Part shown: in pieces, positions 10,405-22,373 of the stretch
Position numbering within the stretch: the first letter of the stretch is position 1
How the letters are laid out: each line of letters starts with the position of its first letter
Assembly (NCBI GenBank): GCA_958510875.1
Contig: OY294067.1
Span: 57,734,039-57,798,038 of the forward strand
Length of the DNA: 64,000 nucleotides
DNA from: Endomychus coccineus
Lineage: Eukaryota > Arthropoda > Insecta > Coleoptera > Endomychidae
Reading direction: 5' to 3'
Translations under genes and position numbers: made by a program
The notes under the pieces: generated by a model
Seen by the model: only the letters and a program-made list of their open reading frames with translations
Database searches by the model: none
Told to the model about the DNA's origin: nothing

Positions 10405-12771
10405 TATTAGGTAGAATGCTCAAATAGCAATATTTCTAATGAGGTCTCACAACCTTTTTCTATAACCTCATAAATATTTAACATCTGGTTCGAAAATGGA
10501 TACTTGACCGTTACATTTTTTGGTTTCAGTCGTATACAGACTTTGTTTGACATGTATTCGTATATTATAAGAAAATTGCTGAGCAATGAATTCTGGATAC
10601 ATATTCATTTACGTAAACATTAATGTGTTTGTGTTACAATTTCGAATATTCGTGTTTCTGTTCGTTTCGGCGACGTGGGCATATTTAATTGAAATTGGTG
10701 TGATAAGTACTCTTTGTGCTGATACAATTAGTTCTAAGAAAACCCGTTTTAGACGTATTACGTTAAGACGAAAATAATAAGCGTATGTGTTAGTGTGTGA
10801 CATATTTCCCGTGAATTTATATACAATTCATACCTGGGCAAGAATCATTATTAATTGCCATACTGTTATAAAGCAAAACAGATGAGGCTCACTGCTTATT
10901 GTACTCATTGTTATGTTCTTTTTCTGGTTATAGCATTTACGTTGATGTTTCATTGTAGTTTTATAGATCGTAACGGAATGAGAAGCTTATGGAACTGGAA
11001 ATGGTGAAACACAGCTTCTGAAATATCGGAACAACAACAAAAAGAAATTGGAATATTTTCCGATTATAATAAATGATGGAATGCCCGCCATAATACTAGA
11101 AACGGAAGCTCATCTTTCATTGCAAAGACGGCTCTTGTAATTTCGTACTCATTCAGAGTCGAAAGAATAAGTGAGCGATGGGGAAAGTTTACGATTTCAA
11201 TAAAATGAATGTATCTTCAAAGTGATATCACGAGAGTGTATTGAGAGTACACAAGAATTGTGTTGAACTAGAACGGAATCACCGCCAAAGTACTTTGTAA
11301 TATCTGTTTGAAGAAGCTATCGTGTTAGCAAAACTATAGTTACATTCAATCAGAGATAGTAAACTATTTATTTTATGGAAATCCACTTCAATAAAATGAG
11401 ATAAAACAATTTGTTTAATATAAGTACTTCATTAGTATCAAATTCACATCTATCTTTTCTGATTTTGGAACAGGAAAAATTTAAGATCATTTTTATGCTC
11501 AATCTATTCGGTTTTACCATAAAATTTTCTTCAGTGCAATGCCGAAATTCAACGTCTAAATATAGTTTAATCATAGACGGTTAAATAGGAATGAACACGT
11601 ATAAAATTATTGAACGTTCAATTACCTGAGGCTTGGATTTTTGTCACGACATATTCCGTGTAAGTATATAAAGTCATTATAGTCGTCTGGTAAAATTGGC
11701 ATTTCACATCGTGATTTTGCTACTATTGACCAATTTGGACGTTCTTGGTGTCAAAATGTTCGGGAAAGCGCCCCGAACCAGAAGACCCCATTCTGAACAC
11801 GCGCATAGGTTATTCCTATTTGTTAATTACCAATTAAGCCTCTAATTTATCATTATTATCTTGAATGCAAGATATTCATATAATACTTTTTCAAACATTT
11901 CTTAATTTTCTCTGAGGTCTTCGGAATGTATGGTGTTGCTATAAAATTATCTGTATTACCGTTTATGTTATTTATATACGACGTTCCATTATATCTTTAA
12001 TCTTTCTTCACTGATGAGATTGAAGAATGTTCTTGGGTAGCCATTCATTTCCAGTGTATTACGAACAATTTTTCAGGTGCGTTGAGCTATTTCAGATGGG
12101 GGTAAAACCATGAGTCCGTCACGTTCCGTCACGCTGTCGCTATATGTATTAGGTTTTATGTATACTGCGGCGTGCGCATCTACTCGGGTCAGGCGTCAGG
12201 CAGTCTCTCTATACGCTTACACACGTGTGCATATCTGAGTCGGATACTCGACGTTATTCATTTACTCAATCCTCGGTCCTCGTGCAGACGAAAGTTATAT
12301 ATTTATTGAATTTATTGATTGTACATTGTGTACTTAGTATCGTATCTACGTGCAAGGCTTTAAATATTGTGAATATAATTCTTGTCATAAGAATATAACA
12401 TTAGTGATGAGTATAAGTGAGAACTTTTGCATGTGTACTACACGTTGATGACGTTGTGTTATATCTAATTTATTATTTTCATTGTTCGAATGTTGGATCA
12501 CAGCATCAAATATAATAGTGAGTATCGTCTTGATGTTTTTTTTAATACTACCAATACGAAAGTACAAAATTTTATTTCAAATAATAATCTGTGGTGTAAT
12601 TTACGATCATATTGACATTTGACGGAAATGTTTATATGTTTACATTTAGCGTTTCTTTTTAGATTATTTGTTCATTGGTCCGAATTGAAAATGTTTTCTT
12701 TCACCGCCATCCGTAGACATCTTCAATTCGGACCAATGCTGTTTAACATTACTTTCATTTACATCGATGTA
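10405..12771. other. Intergenic; short inverted repeat only
   Basis: No gene is recognised. The only structure is a short hairpin near the right end: ATTGGTCCGAATTGAA at about 12673-12688 is complementary to TTCAATTCGGACCAAT at about 12722-12737. Confidence 0.45.
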
Positions 12772-13495
12772 TACCGGGTGTCCCAGTATACATGTTCCAA
12801 TGGATTATCTCAGTCATTCCAACAGATAAAAATTTGAAAATTTTATAATCTCCAATTCGTTCAAGGAACCTTTAACTGAGAAAAACAAAAATTTCCGGTC
12901 GAACCGGAAGTGACTCTGACTTTTTTATTTCAAATAGCACCTTGCATATTTTTTGCAATTTTTGATTTCTACTCAGAATTATCTTTCCAACGATGTATCA
13001 CACTTTGTATTTTACATTTGATTTGATGGGGAAAACGACAATGGAAATTTCAAATTGAAAGAATTGCAGTAGGCTACGATATTTTGTGTAATCTTGATTT
13101 TGACTTCAATAATAATTGATAATTCATGAACAATTTTGCATTCAAGATGATGAAGAGAACGTCAAATTTCAAATTATTAGAATTGCAGTAGAACTGGAAG
13201 AATTATTAATTCTTAAATAAAAACCTTAGTGTGCCATGGAAACATTTGAATACATTTGTTTGTAACTTTGATAGTGTTACATCGTTGGAAAGATAATTTT
13301 GAGTAGAAATCAAAAATTTTAAAAAATATACCGGGTGCTTTTTGAAATAAAAAAGTCACCGGAAGCGACTTTCAATTTTTGTTTTTCTCAGTTGAAGGTT
13401 CCTTGAACGAATTGGAGATCATAAAATTTTCAAATTTTCATCTTTTGAAATGACTGAGATAATCCATTGGAACATGTATACTGGGACACCCGGTA
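12772..13495. mobile_element. Second foldback/MITE element, TA target duplication
   Basis: Begins TACCGGGTGTCCCAGTATAC and ends with its reverse complement at 13495, flanked by TA (12770-12771 and 13496-13497). Long imperfect arms cover most of the 724 bp. Non-coding. Its sequence differs from the foldback at 9.5 kb, so it belongs to another family of the same structural type. Confidence 0.8.
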
Positions 13496-13825
13496 TATCA
13501 ATAAATAATGTTTTGAAAATAAAATAATATGTATTTATTATAATGACTATCGGGTTACATACTCTTTACAGGGATTGTACGGTCCATTATACGTTTTTTA
13601 TTATTAAATATAAAAATGTATATAATTGTTGATTGAAATGCTGACAGTTATGAAAACTAAAGAAAAACTAATTATATTAATTTTCATTTAAAAATAATAA
13701 AATAGTAATTTCGGATGATACAACGAGTACAACAACTTCATACTAAACTCCGTAGACAATAGTATCTGTAGCATCGGATGTCTTCGTTGGTTGTCATAAT
13801 GCTGAGCAACAAAATTTGTCAGGCA

Positions 13826-14024
13826 GAAGTTGCATAAAATGAGAACCGATGATACGGGTGGATTACCATACGAGTTAATTTCAGTTCTTAACCAACCATA
13901 CATGATAACTAACAACATAGATGTTGGGGTTGGATTGTCCCATGGCACTGTCGGAAAATTGTGTCATGTAGAAAGAGATGATACCGGTGAAATCATACGA
14001 ATTTGGATGAAATTCCCAAAATAA
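13826..14024 (+). pseudogene. PIF1-like (Helitron-type) helicase fragment
   Basis: The frame reads GGLPYELISVLNQPYMITNN, then IDVGVGLSHGTVGKLCH and a WMKFPK end before a stop. This matches the C-terminal part of PIF1-family helicases, including those carried by Helitrons and PIF1-like repeats in insects: an L-P-x-L box, YMITNNIDV, then GL-x-x-GTVGKL. The ATPase motifs are absent, so this is a fragment. I found no Helitron termini nearby. Confidence 0.6.
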
Positions 14025-16289
14025 ATTGGTTACTTCATAATGTCAGTTTTCACTTCTGTCAGCAGTGCTCGGTGACTGCCCGTATTTTTTTAAATTTTTG
14101 GGACGGCCCTCTGGGTGGGACAATTTAACCGCGCGATCTATAAGGCTGTTTATAACTCTTTATTTATAACTTGTTGGTGCAACGGAATTGAAGTGAAGAT
14201 AACGTTGAGACCAAACTTATTTAGTTAGCCACGAAGTTTTTATTTTTCCATATGCATCATGCCTAACGTTCATATCTTGGATATTTATGTTTTTGTTCAC
14301 TTCTATTTCACAAGTAAATTGAAGTTTATGAAGCTTGGCAATGAAATGAAATAAACAATAAGAAAAACTAACGCTTTAATGATTAACGGAGTTCTTGAGT
14401 ACCGGAATAACGATGATTTAAATTATAGTTGCCCACCTTTGCCAAAATATCATTGTACATAAACTGCCAGACTCCATAAAATGAGATCTCAAATGGCAGG
14501 CTGGCTCACGGACTATACGTACGGGACTTATGTGATATCGATTATCACTTCAGCAGCTTCCCTGTAAATCCATTAGTTGCTCACAAATGCTTAGTAAGGA
14601 GTGTTGACAGGAAATTATATCTACTACCTCCTTAAAAATGTTCTCCCTGTAACAACAGTTTTCGTTCGCAACACAGATAATTCCATTAAATATGATTGAT
14701 GATGTCACAGTTTCCACAAACAAAATCCAAAGGAACGCTTTAAGCTGAAGGTACATTCGTAAAAGTTTATCAGACCGAAGTTGGAGAAATTTGCTAAGAA
14801 TTCCAATTTCAATTTTTCAAATGTTCCAATTTTATTGTTCACTGACTGACTGCTGCAGGATTTAAATCATAATGGAAGGAAAAATGTAATTTTTTCTACA
14901 GAATTCAAATGAGAAATATATAAATCTTACGTTGGCAAATACTTCCAAGAGTATAACTCTGTTCGGGGCTGCTAATACAATCTACATTAGCTGATAATAT
15001 TTGCTGAAATCGTTTATAGGAAAATAGCTTATAATTCGTGGTTTTCGTTAGAGGCTTATGTACAGTATGTATATGACAAATCGTTCTCCATAGGCCGAAG
15101 ACCCTGCAGTAGAGAAGATTAATTACAAGAAAAACCTTTCGCATAAAGCTTCCGCTCTTCTACTTCAGTATGATGAAGCTTTGGCATCCCAGTTTGTGAA
15201 AAGTTGCCAGATTGATTAATCTGACTCAACCCACATATTCATCAATTAGTTATTAATAAATAACCACAGCTTGCTTACCAATTTTTTTACTCATTCTATT
15301 TGACGATAATGATGCAAAGCTGAGGAAGAATATCTTCGAATTTATGTTATTGAATGAATATACTGAATAAATGAAAGACCAATTACTTTTATACCAATTT
15401 CATGATGACTTGAAAACAAATACAAAAATATGAAGGGGTTGTTTTTAATCGAGCACCAAAATAATATTGATATGATCTCCAAATATTTGACTTGTGCCAC
15501 CGAAAATCATAGTTGAGCACCAAAATTTAATTACCAAATTATTGAGTTTTGAAGTTTATTCACCTATTTCAGCAGCACTAAATATTTGAACACCAAAATA
15601 AACAAGAATCGGCATCGTAATATAATAATATATATAAGCCCCAAGAACACACGCTGAATTCTAAAATCAGTTTTGTCTTCGTATTCATGTTTTTTGGGCA
15701 CACTTTTAGGCATTTCAGCCCACTGAAACACACATTCCATTGCTTTAGAGTCACAGCTGGCTGCTTTGAAACTGTGAAGTTTTGCAGTTTGTGTTTGTTT
15801 GACCATTCAGTTACCATTTCAGAAGCGATAACTAAAAAAAAGAAAAATAGGGTAGCGTTCGCGAAGCGTGTTACTGTCTTTAACAATCCTGTAAAGGATT
15901 CTAATCCATTATTGGTTGCCAGTGTTCCAATTGCAGTACCCAAATATCAATTCGGATTTGTATTTCAAGGATTTTTTTTCATTTTTCCATTTATAAAGAA
16001 AGCTTGGGATGCTTTTTTGAATATTTCAGGAGACGCTGGCATTTGCAAGTCATCTATATCAGATAGCATTCCTTTTTGTGATTTTTTTGTACCGACTGTT
16101 CTAGTCGCATTTGAATTTTTGGTTTTTTGGTGCTCGTTCATTACTTTTGGTGGACAAATATTATTTTGGAGACAGGGTATAAAGCTTGGCAAGTAACGTT
16201 GTGGCACAATAACTATGTTGGTGCTCATTTAAAATATTCCCATTATGAAGTAACAATAAACATTAGTAAACTATAACATATCCACTACA
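14025..16289. other. Intergenic; unassigned open frames at 15.6-16.2 kb
   Basis: No recognised gene. Between 15.56 and 16.23 kb open frames of 80-170 codons occur on both strands, but their proteins show no domain I recognise and overlap each other. They may be fragments of a decayed gene on the minus strand. The remainder is AT-rich. Confidence 0.35.
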
Positions 16290-16482
16290 AGTACTATTAA
16301 AGTACTGAGGACCTTTCCGCTACCAAGTAATCATCATCAAGTAAACTAAATTATAAATCAAAATGTGCCTTAAATACTTTTTGGGGATAATAATGTAAAC
16401 AATGGGTTACCCTCAGCTGAAAATAAATCGGAATTTAATAAAATGCTTTTTCGTTTACACATTTCCATCCTTTCTAAATTAC

Positions 16483-16689
16483 CTAGATATTTTCTTGAGA
16501 AATGGTGTGACCTGTATTCAAAATATGTTCGGTTGCTGCTGATTTTTCACCATCATTTTCCTTTATATAGGCAAAACCTTCCTCATAATGACTCAAAATG
16601 TCCCTTCTAATTTGACCTACATAACGTTTTGAACACGACTCAATTGATTTTGTAAATCCCGTATTTGTCGAAATCGGAACCTTTATCAA
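16483..16689 (-). pseudogene. GIY-YIG domain fragment, left copy
   Basis: Reads SCSKRYVGQIRRDILSHYEE, later KSAATEHILNTGHTISQENI. The YVGQ strand, an Arg-rich helix and the A-x-EH...TGH segment are those of Penelope GIY-YIG domains. The upstream reverse transcriptase is missing. Confidence 0.65.
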
Positions 16690-16955
16690 AGGTTGACTAA
16701 ACGGTGTTTTAGCTTGTTCTTACATCTATAAACTGGTTGTATTGTAAAGTTAGAAAACAAACTATAGAATTTATCAATTACTGAAAAATGGTAAGTGAAT
16801 CTTCTGAATTTCATTGAATTATTTGAAGGTTGTGGGTCTAATTTGGTTAGTTGGCTACGTTTCAATTTTCTTCTTTTTTAGAAATTAAATTTTCGATTTA
16901 TGGTAACCATTGTCCAAAGCAATTTGCTGAAGTTTCTCAACTTCGTTGCTGACTC

Positions 16956-17068
16956 GTCGTGTTCAAAACGCTATGTGGGTCAAACTAGAAGGAACATTTT
17001 GCACATATAAAGAAAAATAAAGCTGAAAAATCAGCGGTAGCCGAACATATTTTGGATACATGTCACAC
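16956..17068 (+). pseudogene. GIY-YIG domain fragment, right copy
   Basis: Reads SCSKRYVGQTRRNILHI, then a stop and a frameshift, then a segment with GTAGCCGAACATATTTTGG matching the A-x-EHIL box of the left copy. More decayed than the inverted copy at 16.5 kb. Confidence 0.6.
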
Positions 17069-17264
17069 TATTTCTCAAGAAAGTTTATAACTCCCAAAAC
17101 AGTACATACAAATCTCTAGGTAATTTAGATGCAATGGAAATGAGCGAATGAAAAAACAATTTATTAAAATCCGATTTATCTCCAGCTGAGGGTAACCCAT
17201 TGTTTATATTATTATTCCCAAATAGTATTTAAGCAAGCACATTTTGATTCATAATTTAGTTTAC

Positions 17265-17310
17265 TCTGATGGTGGCTACTTAGTAGTCGAAAGGTTCTCA
17301 GTACTTTAAT
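17265..17310 (+). ncRNA. Hammerhead-like motif in PLE tail
   Basis: CTGATGG, then a stem GGCTAC-TTA-GTAGTC, then GAAAGG and TCTCAGTAC. It fits the hammerhead layout (CUGAUGA, stem II, GAAA), with the last core base of the first box changed from A to G. Probably a decayed ribozyme of this second PLE family. Confidence 0.4.
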
Positions 17311-17340
17311 AGTATTTTTAGTGAATAAGGGTGATTATTA

Positions 17341-19090
17341 TCTTTTCAATAGGATAATTATCATTTGATATTCTAAGACTTATTCTAAGAGTGCTTTGAA
17401 AGACAAAGAGAAAGATCACTTTGGTATAGGTCTAATGTATTGTAATAGGAGTTTTTGACACTTTTATAAATCCCTATTGATTCTGATGTATTTAATTTGA
17501 TGCTTAGACCTGCAACAATACTAAACAGTTATTCCAAGCGTTCAACTTGAACTGATAACCTATAACCTATGGATTACCTCCTCTACCTCAAGCCGTCATT
17601 AACAATAGACGTTGCAGAAAAAACTACCCTTTCTGATACTTTCAAGCACACCAGTAAAAGATTATTTTAAAGAAAGGCAACAAGAGAACATAGCAAAGAA
17701 CCAAAAAACATTTAAAGTCACTTTGAAAGCCATCGAAACCAAAAATCATAATTGAACTTCAAGAAAATTATTTAAAAAAATCAAAACATTAGTTCTTTGA
17801 TTCTTCTGATTCAGAGAGCTCAGTAGAAATACCTTATCATGATAATGATAATAATGTAGACTTTTAGTCCCAGATAATGAAGACGACAAACTGTGTCTTA
17901 TTTGTAATGAAGAAGGTAAAACAATAAGTTGTGGTTTCGATGTAATACTTGATTCTGAATGCACGGGACCTTGACTCAAGAAAAGCAAAAGCCTAAGTGT
18001 GGGTGTGCGACTTTTGTTGTGATAAAATAATAAATACTTGACGGTTAAACTTAGTTATTGATGATAGAAAACTGTTCAATTTGTTTTCTTTCATATATAA
18101 CGATTTTTTTGAGTTCGAATTTGTTGTTGATTTATTCAGTTTCATATTTTCATTCGTTATTTTGGTTTCGTCAACGTACCCAACAACGATTGTTGATAAG
18201 TTGACGAACATAACAACTGAAAAAAAAAAGTACGACAAACATATGTTTAGCTGGAGCTAAAATATTCTGTAGGTTAATTACTATGATAAGTTAAATTCCC
18301 TATATTAATGAATAAATATTTTCGAATAAAATAAATGAAGTGTAAATTGGTCATTAGCCTTAAGTTCGCCAACTTTCTCTCATTTCCTCTATATTAGTAT
18401 GGTGAAAATGAGGTTTATTTATTTTCTGGGTATTATCGTGACACCAACTATCGATTTCATAGAGCTGCAGGGTATAGATGCTTGTTCGTATGAGTATAGC
18501 ACTACAAAGACGGCATTAATCATTCAGAGTTGACAAATAAGGTCTTTAAAACTGGTGGTGTGTGAATTTTCGAAGTCTTGAATGTATTTTCGTCGGTCGT
18601 ACGAAACGAAACAACGAAAGAAATACTGTCGACGAAACTAATGTACTTGGTAGATTGATTTATGCACATACAGTAACATGAATAAGTTTAACCACTAAAA
18701 ATCGTATTTTATTCTCAGTTTCAATGAAATTGTCATCCATTCTTTATAATACCTTGAGAATATATCGAATTTTTTCACATACTCTAGATATTGGGAAGCA
18801 TGGAGATTCAAAACTCCCAGATTAATAATAACATGTACGCATGATAACTATAATGAAATATTAATATAGCATCATCAGAAACAATTTCTCTGTATGAGTC
18901 ATATTATTTGATATAGGTTTTAGATTAAATCAAGATCAAGTTAATTGAACATGAATTGAGATTCAGTTATCTCAGGGTCATTTGAACAGGTAGCATCCCC
19001 AATCAATTGTAAAATATTAATTTTAAGCGAACTTTCATAAAATCATAATTATACAGATTGAAATTTACTAAGCATTAGATCATGGAGTGC
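17341..19090. other. Intergenic, no recognised feature
   Basis: AT-rich with short open frames only; nothing identifiable on either strand. Confidence 0.45.
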
Positions 19091-19952
19091 ATTAAAAGGT
19101 TGTGGTAGAATCAGGGAGAGGACATATAGCTACCAGGAGAGTCGGCAGGTGGCGGATAGCCGTACGTCCAGAAACAGACTTGTCCGCATCTGGATAGCCC
19201 CGAATATACTAGATTAGGGGTCCCGGACTAGATGCCCCAACCCAAGCCAAGGTGTAAGACCGTGCCAAGGGCTGATTGATACTGGCGTACAGTGTCGCAA
19301 AGGGAATCTGATTGGAATGAGAGCGTAGAATCGAATCCTACCCATTGCGCCAATTATAATCTGCAGTTTGGAACTTCTCTTTTTAAAAAATTATATATAA
19401 AATACAACAGGGATTATAGCTTCTACACAAGGCAAAGTAACAACTAATAATTAAAGTTTCTTAAGTCGAGTAAGAATATATCACATTATGTACATGTTCA
19501 TTTGACCATATATAGTCATATCGCACATCTTAACAAAAGTTTTCTCTGAAAAATCGACTCGAATCCCAGTAATATGCAGTCCTTTCATACGTATGGGGCT
19601 CTGCTGAAGGCGACCAACTTTCTTCATCACTCGTGGGAAGTTTATGGACCCGAGACAAAAAAACATCTTACAAAAAAAGGATCCTCACTAATGCTCCCTA
19701 CCTCCCTCCCTCCCAGAGAGAAGCTTCCTCTTCCCAACCCCGGGAGACTCTTCCTCCTCCTTAGAGCCTTCCTCTTCCCAATACCTGGAAAGCTCCTACT
19801 CGATGCCTACCAGCATTCCGTATCCAACGAATATCCCTCGAGGCCCTTGGAAGAGAACTTCGAGGCGATACAACATGGAGAACTCGGCTCAGGCTCAGAG
19901 CATTAACCAAGCTTAAGAAACACAAAACAATGGCGAGCAAAATAAGTTGTTC
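19091..19952 (+). pseudogene. Non-LTR retrotransposon remnant, 5' part (target of element 1)
   Basis: A block more GC-rich than its surroundings, with pyrimidine-rich runs. It reads up to the insertion point of element 1 and continues in register after it at 32028. I identify no protein domain in this left part; assignment rests on the endonuclease segment that resumes on the other side of the insertion. The stretch at 19091-19350 may be the element's leader. Confidence 0.45.
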
Positions 19953-19958
19953 TACAGG
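19953..19958 (+). repeat. Target-site duplication of element 1, left copy
   Basis: Sequence tacagg immediately before the terminal AGTAGATG of element 1. An identical hexamer follows the right end at 32022-32027. Six bases is the duplication length of Polinton/Maverick integration. Confidence 0.9.
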
Positions 19959-20103
19959 AGTAGATGTGCTAGGCCGGTTCTCCCTCAAAATCACCCTTTT
20001 TTGCATGTAAATCTCCATAAGGAAATCTAAGGTTCATTTTAGCGAAAACTGACCATCCCAAGGTCATCCACAATCACGCATGCGCAGTCATGTCGATGGG
20101 GTA

Positions 20104-20335
20104 GGTAGTCTATAGTTCTATGAACAAGTCTATGGTTCCCTCTAACTATGGTTCTGGAAGTCGGTCATCTATCTATGGTTCTTCCCTAACTATGGTCTGA
20201 TGAAGTCGGTTCATCTGTGTGTATGGTTCTACCCTAACTATAGTCTGGCGGAGTCTGTAAACTAATCATCTGTGTATGGTTCTTCCCTAACAATGGTCGA
20301 GTGAAGTCAGCGAACTACTCATCTGTGTACTCACA
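20104..20335 (+). repeat. Degenerate ~60-bp tandem repeats near left end
   Basis: About four copies of a unit with ATGGTTCTTCCCTAACTATG, followed by a GAAGTCGG-type segment and CATCTGTGT. The mirror copy lies at about 31645-31880. Subterminal repeats of this kind often bind replication or transposition proteins; that role is inferred only. Confidence 0.75.
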
Positions 20336-20357
20336 TTCTACTGAAATGATTTTTTGT

Positions 20358-20424
20358 CTACACACACCGAGATTCGAACCTAGGAAATAAACTCTAAAGT
20401 TAGGCAGCTTAACCGCGGAGGATT
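20358..20424 (-). other. tRNA-like unit 1, left arm
   Basis: The minus strand carries a B-box (GGTTCGAATCTC) and a shortened 5' half (CCGCGGTTAAG) lacking the TAGCTGAG of a full A-box. It is an internally deleted derivative of unit 3. Matches 31557-31622 in the right arm. Confidence 0.5.
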
Positions 20425-20477
20425 TGAAACAATTTAATCTAGTATACAAACACTTCTACTGAAAATGAAATATTTTT

Positions 20478-20544
20478 CTACACACACCGAGATTTGAACC
20501 TGGGAAATAAACTCTAAAGTTAGGCGGCTTAACCGCGGAGGATT
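20478..20544 (-). other. tRNA-like unit 2, left arm only
   Basis: Near-identical duplicate of unit 1, 120 bp away, with its flanking sequence (CTAGTATACAAACACTTCTA). The right arm lacks this copy, so one arm gained or the other lost a unit after the arms last matched. Confidence 0.55.
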
Positions 20545-20599
20545 TGAAACAATTTAATCTAGTATACAAACACTTCTACTGAAAATGAAATATTTTTTT

Positions 20600-20669
20600 C
20601 TACACACGGGAATCGAACCCGAGAAATGAAATCCAAAGCCAGCTCCTTAACCGCTCAGCTATGGAGGAA
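20600..20669 (-). other. tRNA-like unit 3, left arm (A- and B-box)
   Basis: The minus strand reads ATAGCTGAGCGGTTAAGG (A-box, with D-stem GCT/AGC) and, at normal tRNA distance, GGGTTCGATTCCC (B-box, T-stem). The anticodon arm and acceptor stem do not pair cleanly, so a working tRNA is doubtful. RNA polymerase III promoter activity is conceivable. Confidence 0.5.
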
Positions 20670-22373
20670 TTGAGAACAAGCGATTTTAATGTTGTAGATA
20701 TAACCGCAGGGTATCCGGTCTGAGTGATAAGTGCGAGTATATTGCAGTCTATATGATGCAGGTAATTTGTTTTTACATGACATCAGTCATGCAGGTATGT
20801 CACGTAGCCTACAGCGAGGTATGGCATGTGAGACTTCATAGCGCTAACCATAGGGGTTTTGAAAGAGTTATAATGGCGCTGTTTATGTATGCTGTCAGTC
20901 ACGTGATTTTTGAAAGAGACCGGGTATTCATCGGAGGTATCATGGGAGGGCTGCTGCTCCTTCATCGGAGTGGGTGTATAGATGGAATGTTATACAGTGT
21001 GGAAATGATATCTTCTTCTGCATTTCTCAAACGCGATGTTTATAAGGAAATTACTTTCAAAAACGTTTATCCAAGCCGTCTGTACCTTACTTGATTGCTA
21101 TATTACAAAATGCGATTTCAATCATCTTAAACATATATGGAAATTATTTTTAGTATACAAAATGGAGTTGGGAGACTTCAATGGGGTATGGAATGTGAGG
21201 TTATACGGATTGTTTATGTATGACGTTAGTCATGTGAATTTGAATGAAGCTGGCGCGATCTCCAACGAGACAGGTGTGTATGTGAGGTTATACAGAGTGT
21301 ACAGGTATAATGATGTCTATCACGCAGGTCTTCAGCGAGGTATCTACCTTGCAGGAGCCTTCACTGAAATGTGGGGTTGTTTGTACATGCCGTTAGTCGC
21401 AGGGTTTTGTCTGAGTTATAATGATATCGTACGCGGCGCATTGTCTGCCCCCACAAGTCTTCAATAAGGGGTCATAACATCTAACATGCGATAGTTTACA
21501 AAAAAAAAAAAAAAATGCTGCTTCTCATAATAGCGATATTATGAAGCGTTTGCAGAAATAACTATTAAATCATCTAAGGACTTTTTGCTTGATTAGTACT
21601 AGCGAGTACAATATTCGTTATAATATTATAAGTATGCATCATTAGCTTACTTATGCGATAAGGTTGTGCTAAATCATGTCCAACAGCAATGTATTCAACT
21701 TGGAATTATCGTAATGATGCGCGCGATCCTTCAATGTTAAAGTAGTTTCATAAGTTTTCCGAAAGTAATATGAATATATAAAATGTTTTTCCAAAATTAG
21801 TTCCGAAGTAAACATAATTCGCTATAATATTCATTCATGTATGTTTCATAAATTATCCGATATAAATCAAATAAGTTTATGCTAAATTTGTGTCAGGTTG
21901 AACAATATTTACTATCATATTTTGCGGTAGAGCTACAGCTGGTTCGAGAGATAAGAAAGATACGCCGATCACCTTCAAACGCGATGAGAATACTTTATTT
22001 TAAATCACACATGTAGTATGTATATATTCGAATCATATTGATTGTAAATCGCATAATATGACCCGAAATCTAGCTGCTGCTGGGTGTAGCCCAATACCTA
22101 TACAGAATCTAGACGAAGCGGTGTTACGCATCACGATGATTATTCGAACTGTCTGTACAGCTCGATTGCTATATAACAAAATACATTTTTAATCATCTTA
22201 AACATATAGATGTGCTAATATAATTTTTTCAGTATACAAAAATATACTAATAAAACATTTTTCATCGACACACAATTCTTCATAGGATAGTTAGCTTTTT
22301 ATAAAATTCAATCAATTTCAATGGGAAACATATGTGCGAGGGAGTTTTATAGAGATCGAACTCATTTCCCCAA

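Larger units (their letters stand above)
16290..17340. mobile_element. Inverted dimer of Penelope-like element tails
   Basis: 16290-16790 and 16920-17320 are diverged inverted copies of the same sequence. Each has a GIY-YIG fragment towards the middle and a tail ending in a GTACTGAGGACC / GGTTCTCAGTAC sequence. The tail-out arrangement matches the inverted terminal copies common in Penelope-like elements. Related pieces lie at 33.54-33.76, 36.83-37.33 and 38.82-38.90 kb. Confidence 0.6.
19959..22373 (+). repeat. Element 1 left terminal inverted repeat
   Basis: 2415 bp matching the reverse complement of 29730-32021 with few differences. The left arm is longer by about 120 bp because one tRNA-like unit is duplicated. 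In order from the end: about 145 bp unique, about four 60-bp repeats, three tRNA-like units, a 0.8-kb tract of loose TATACAGG/GTCACGTG-type motifs, a poly-A run near 21500 and AT-rich sequence. Open frames of 113 and 143 codons (20753-21467) occur in both arms but look like shadows of the loose repeats. Weaker complementarity resumes further in (22578-22618 with 29486-29526). Confidence 0.9.

Noticed and set aside
12619..12837. 72-codon frame with hydrophobic N-terminus
   Set aside because: Overlaps a hairpin and the end of a foldback element; no sign of selection.
15564..16228. Host gene on the minus strand at 15.6-16.2 kb
   Set aside because: Frames are short, overlap frames on the other strand, lack recognisable domains and clear splice sites.
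20600..20669. Functional tRNA gene
   Set aside because: A- and B-boxes are good but the acceptor and anticodon stems do not pair, and related units have a deleted D-arm.
20753..21467. 113- and 143-codon frames conserved in both arms of element 1
   Set aside because: Conservation follows from arm identity; the sequence is built of loose non-coding repeats and the proteins show no domain.
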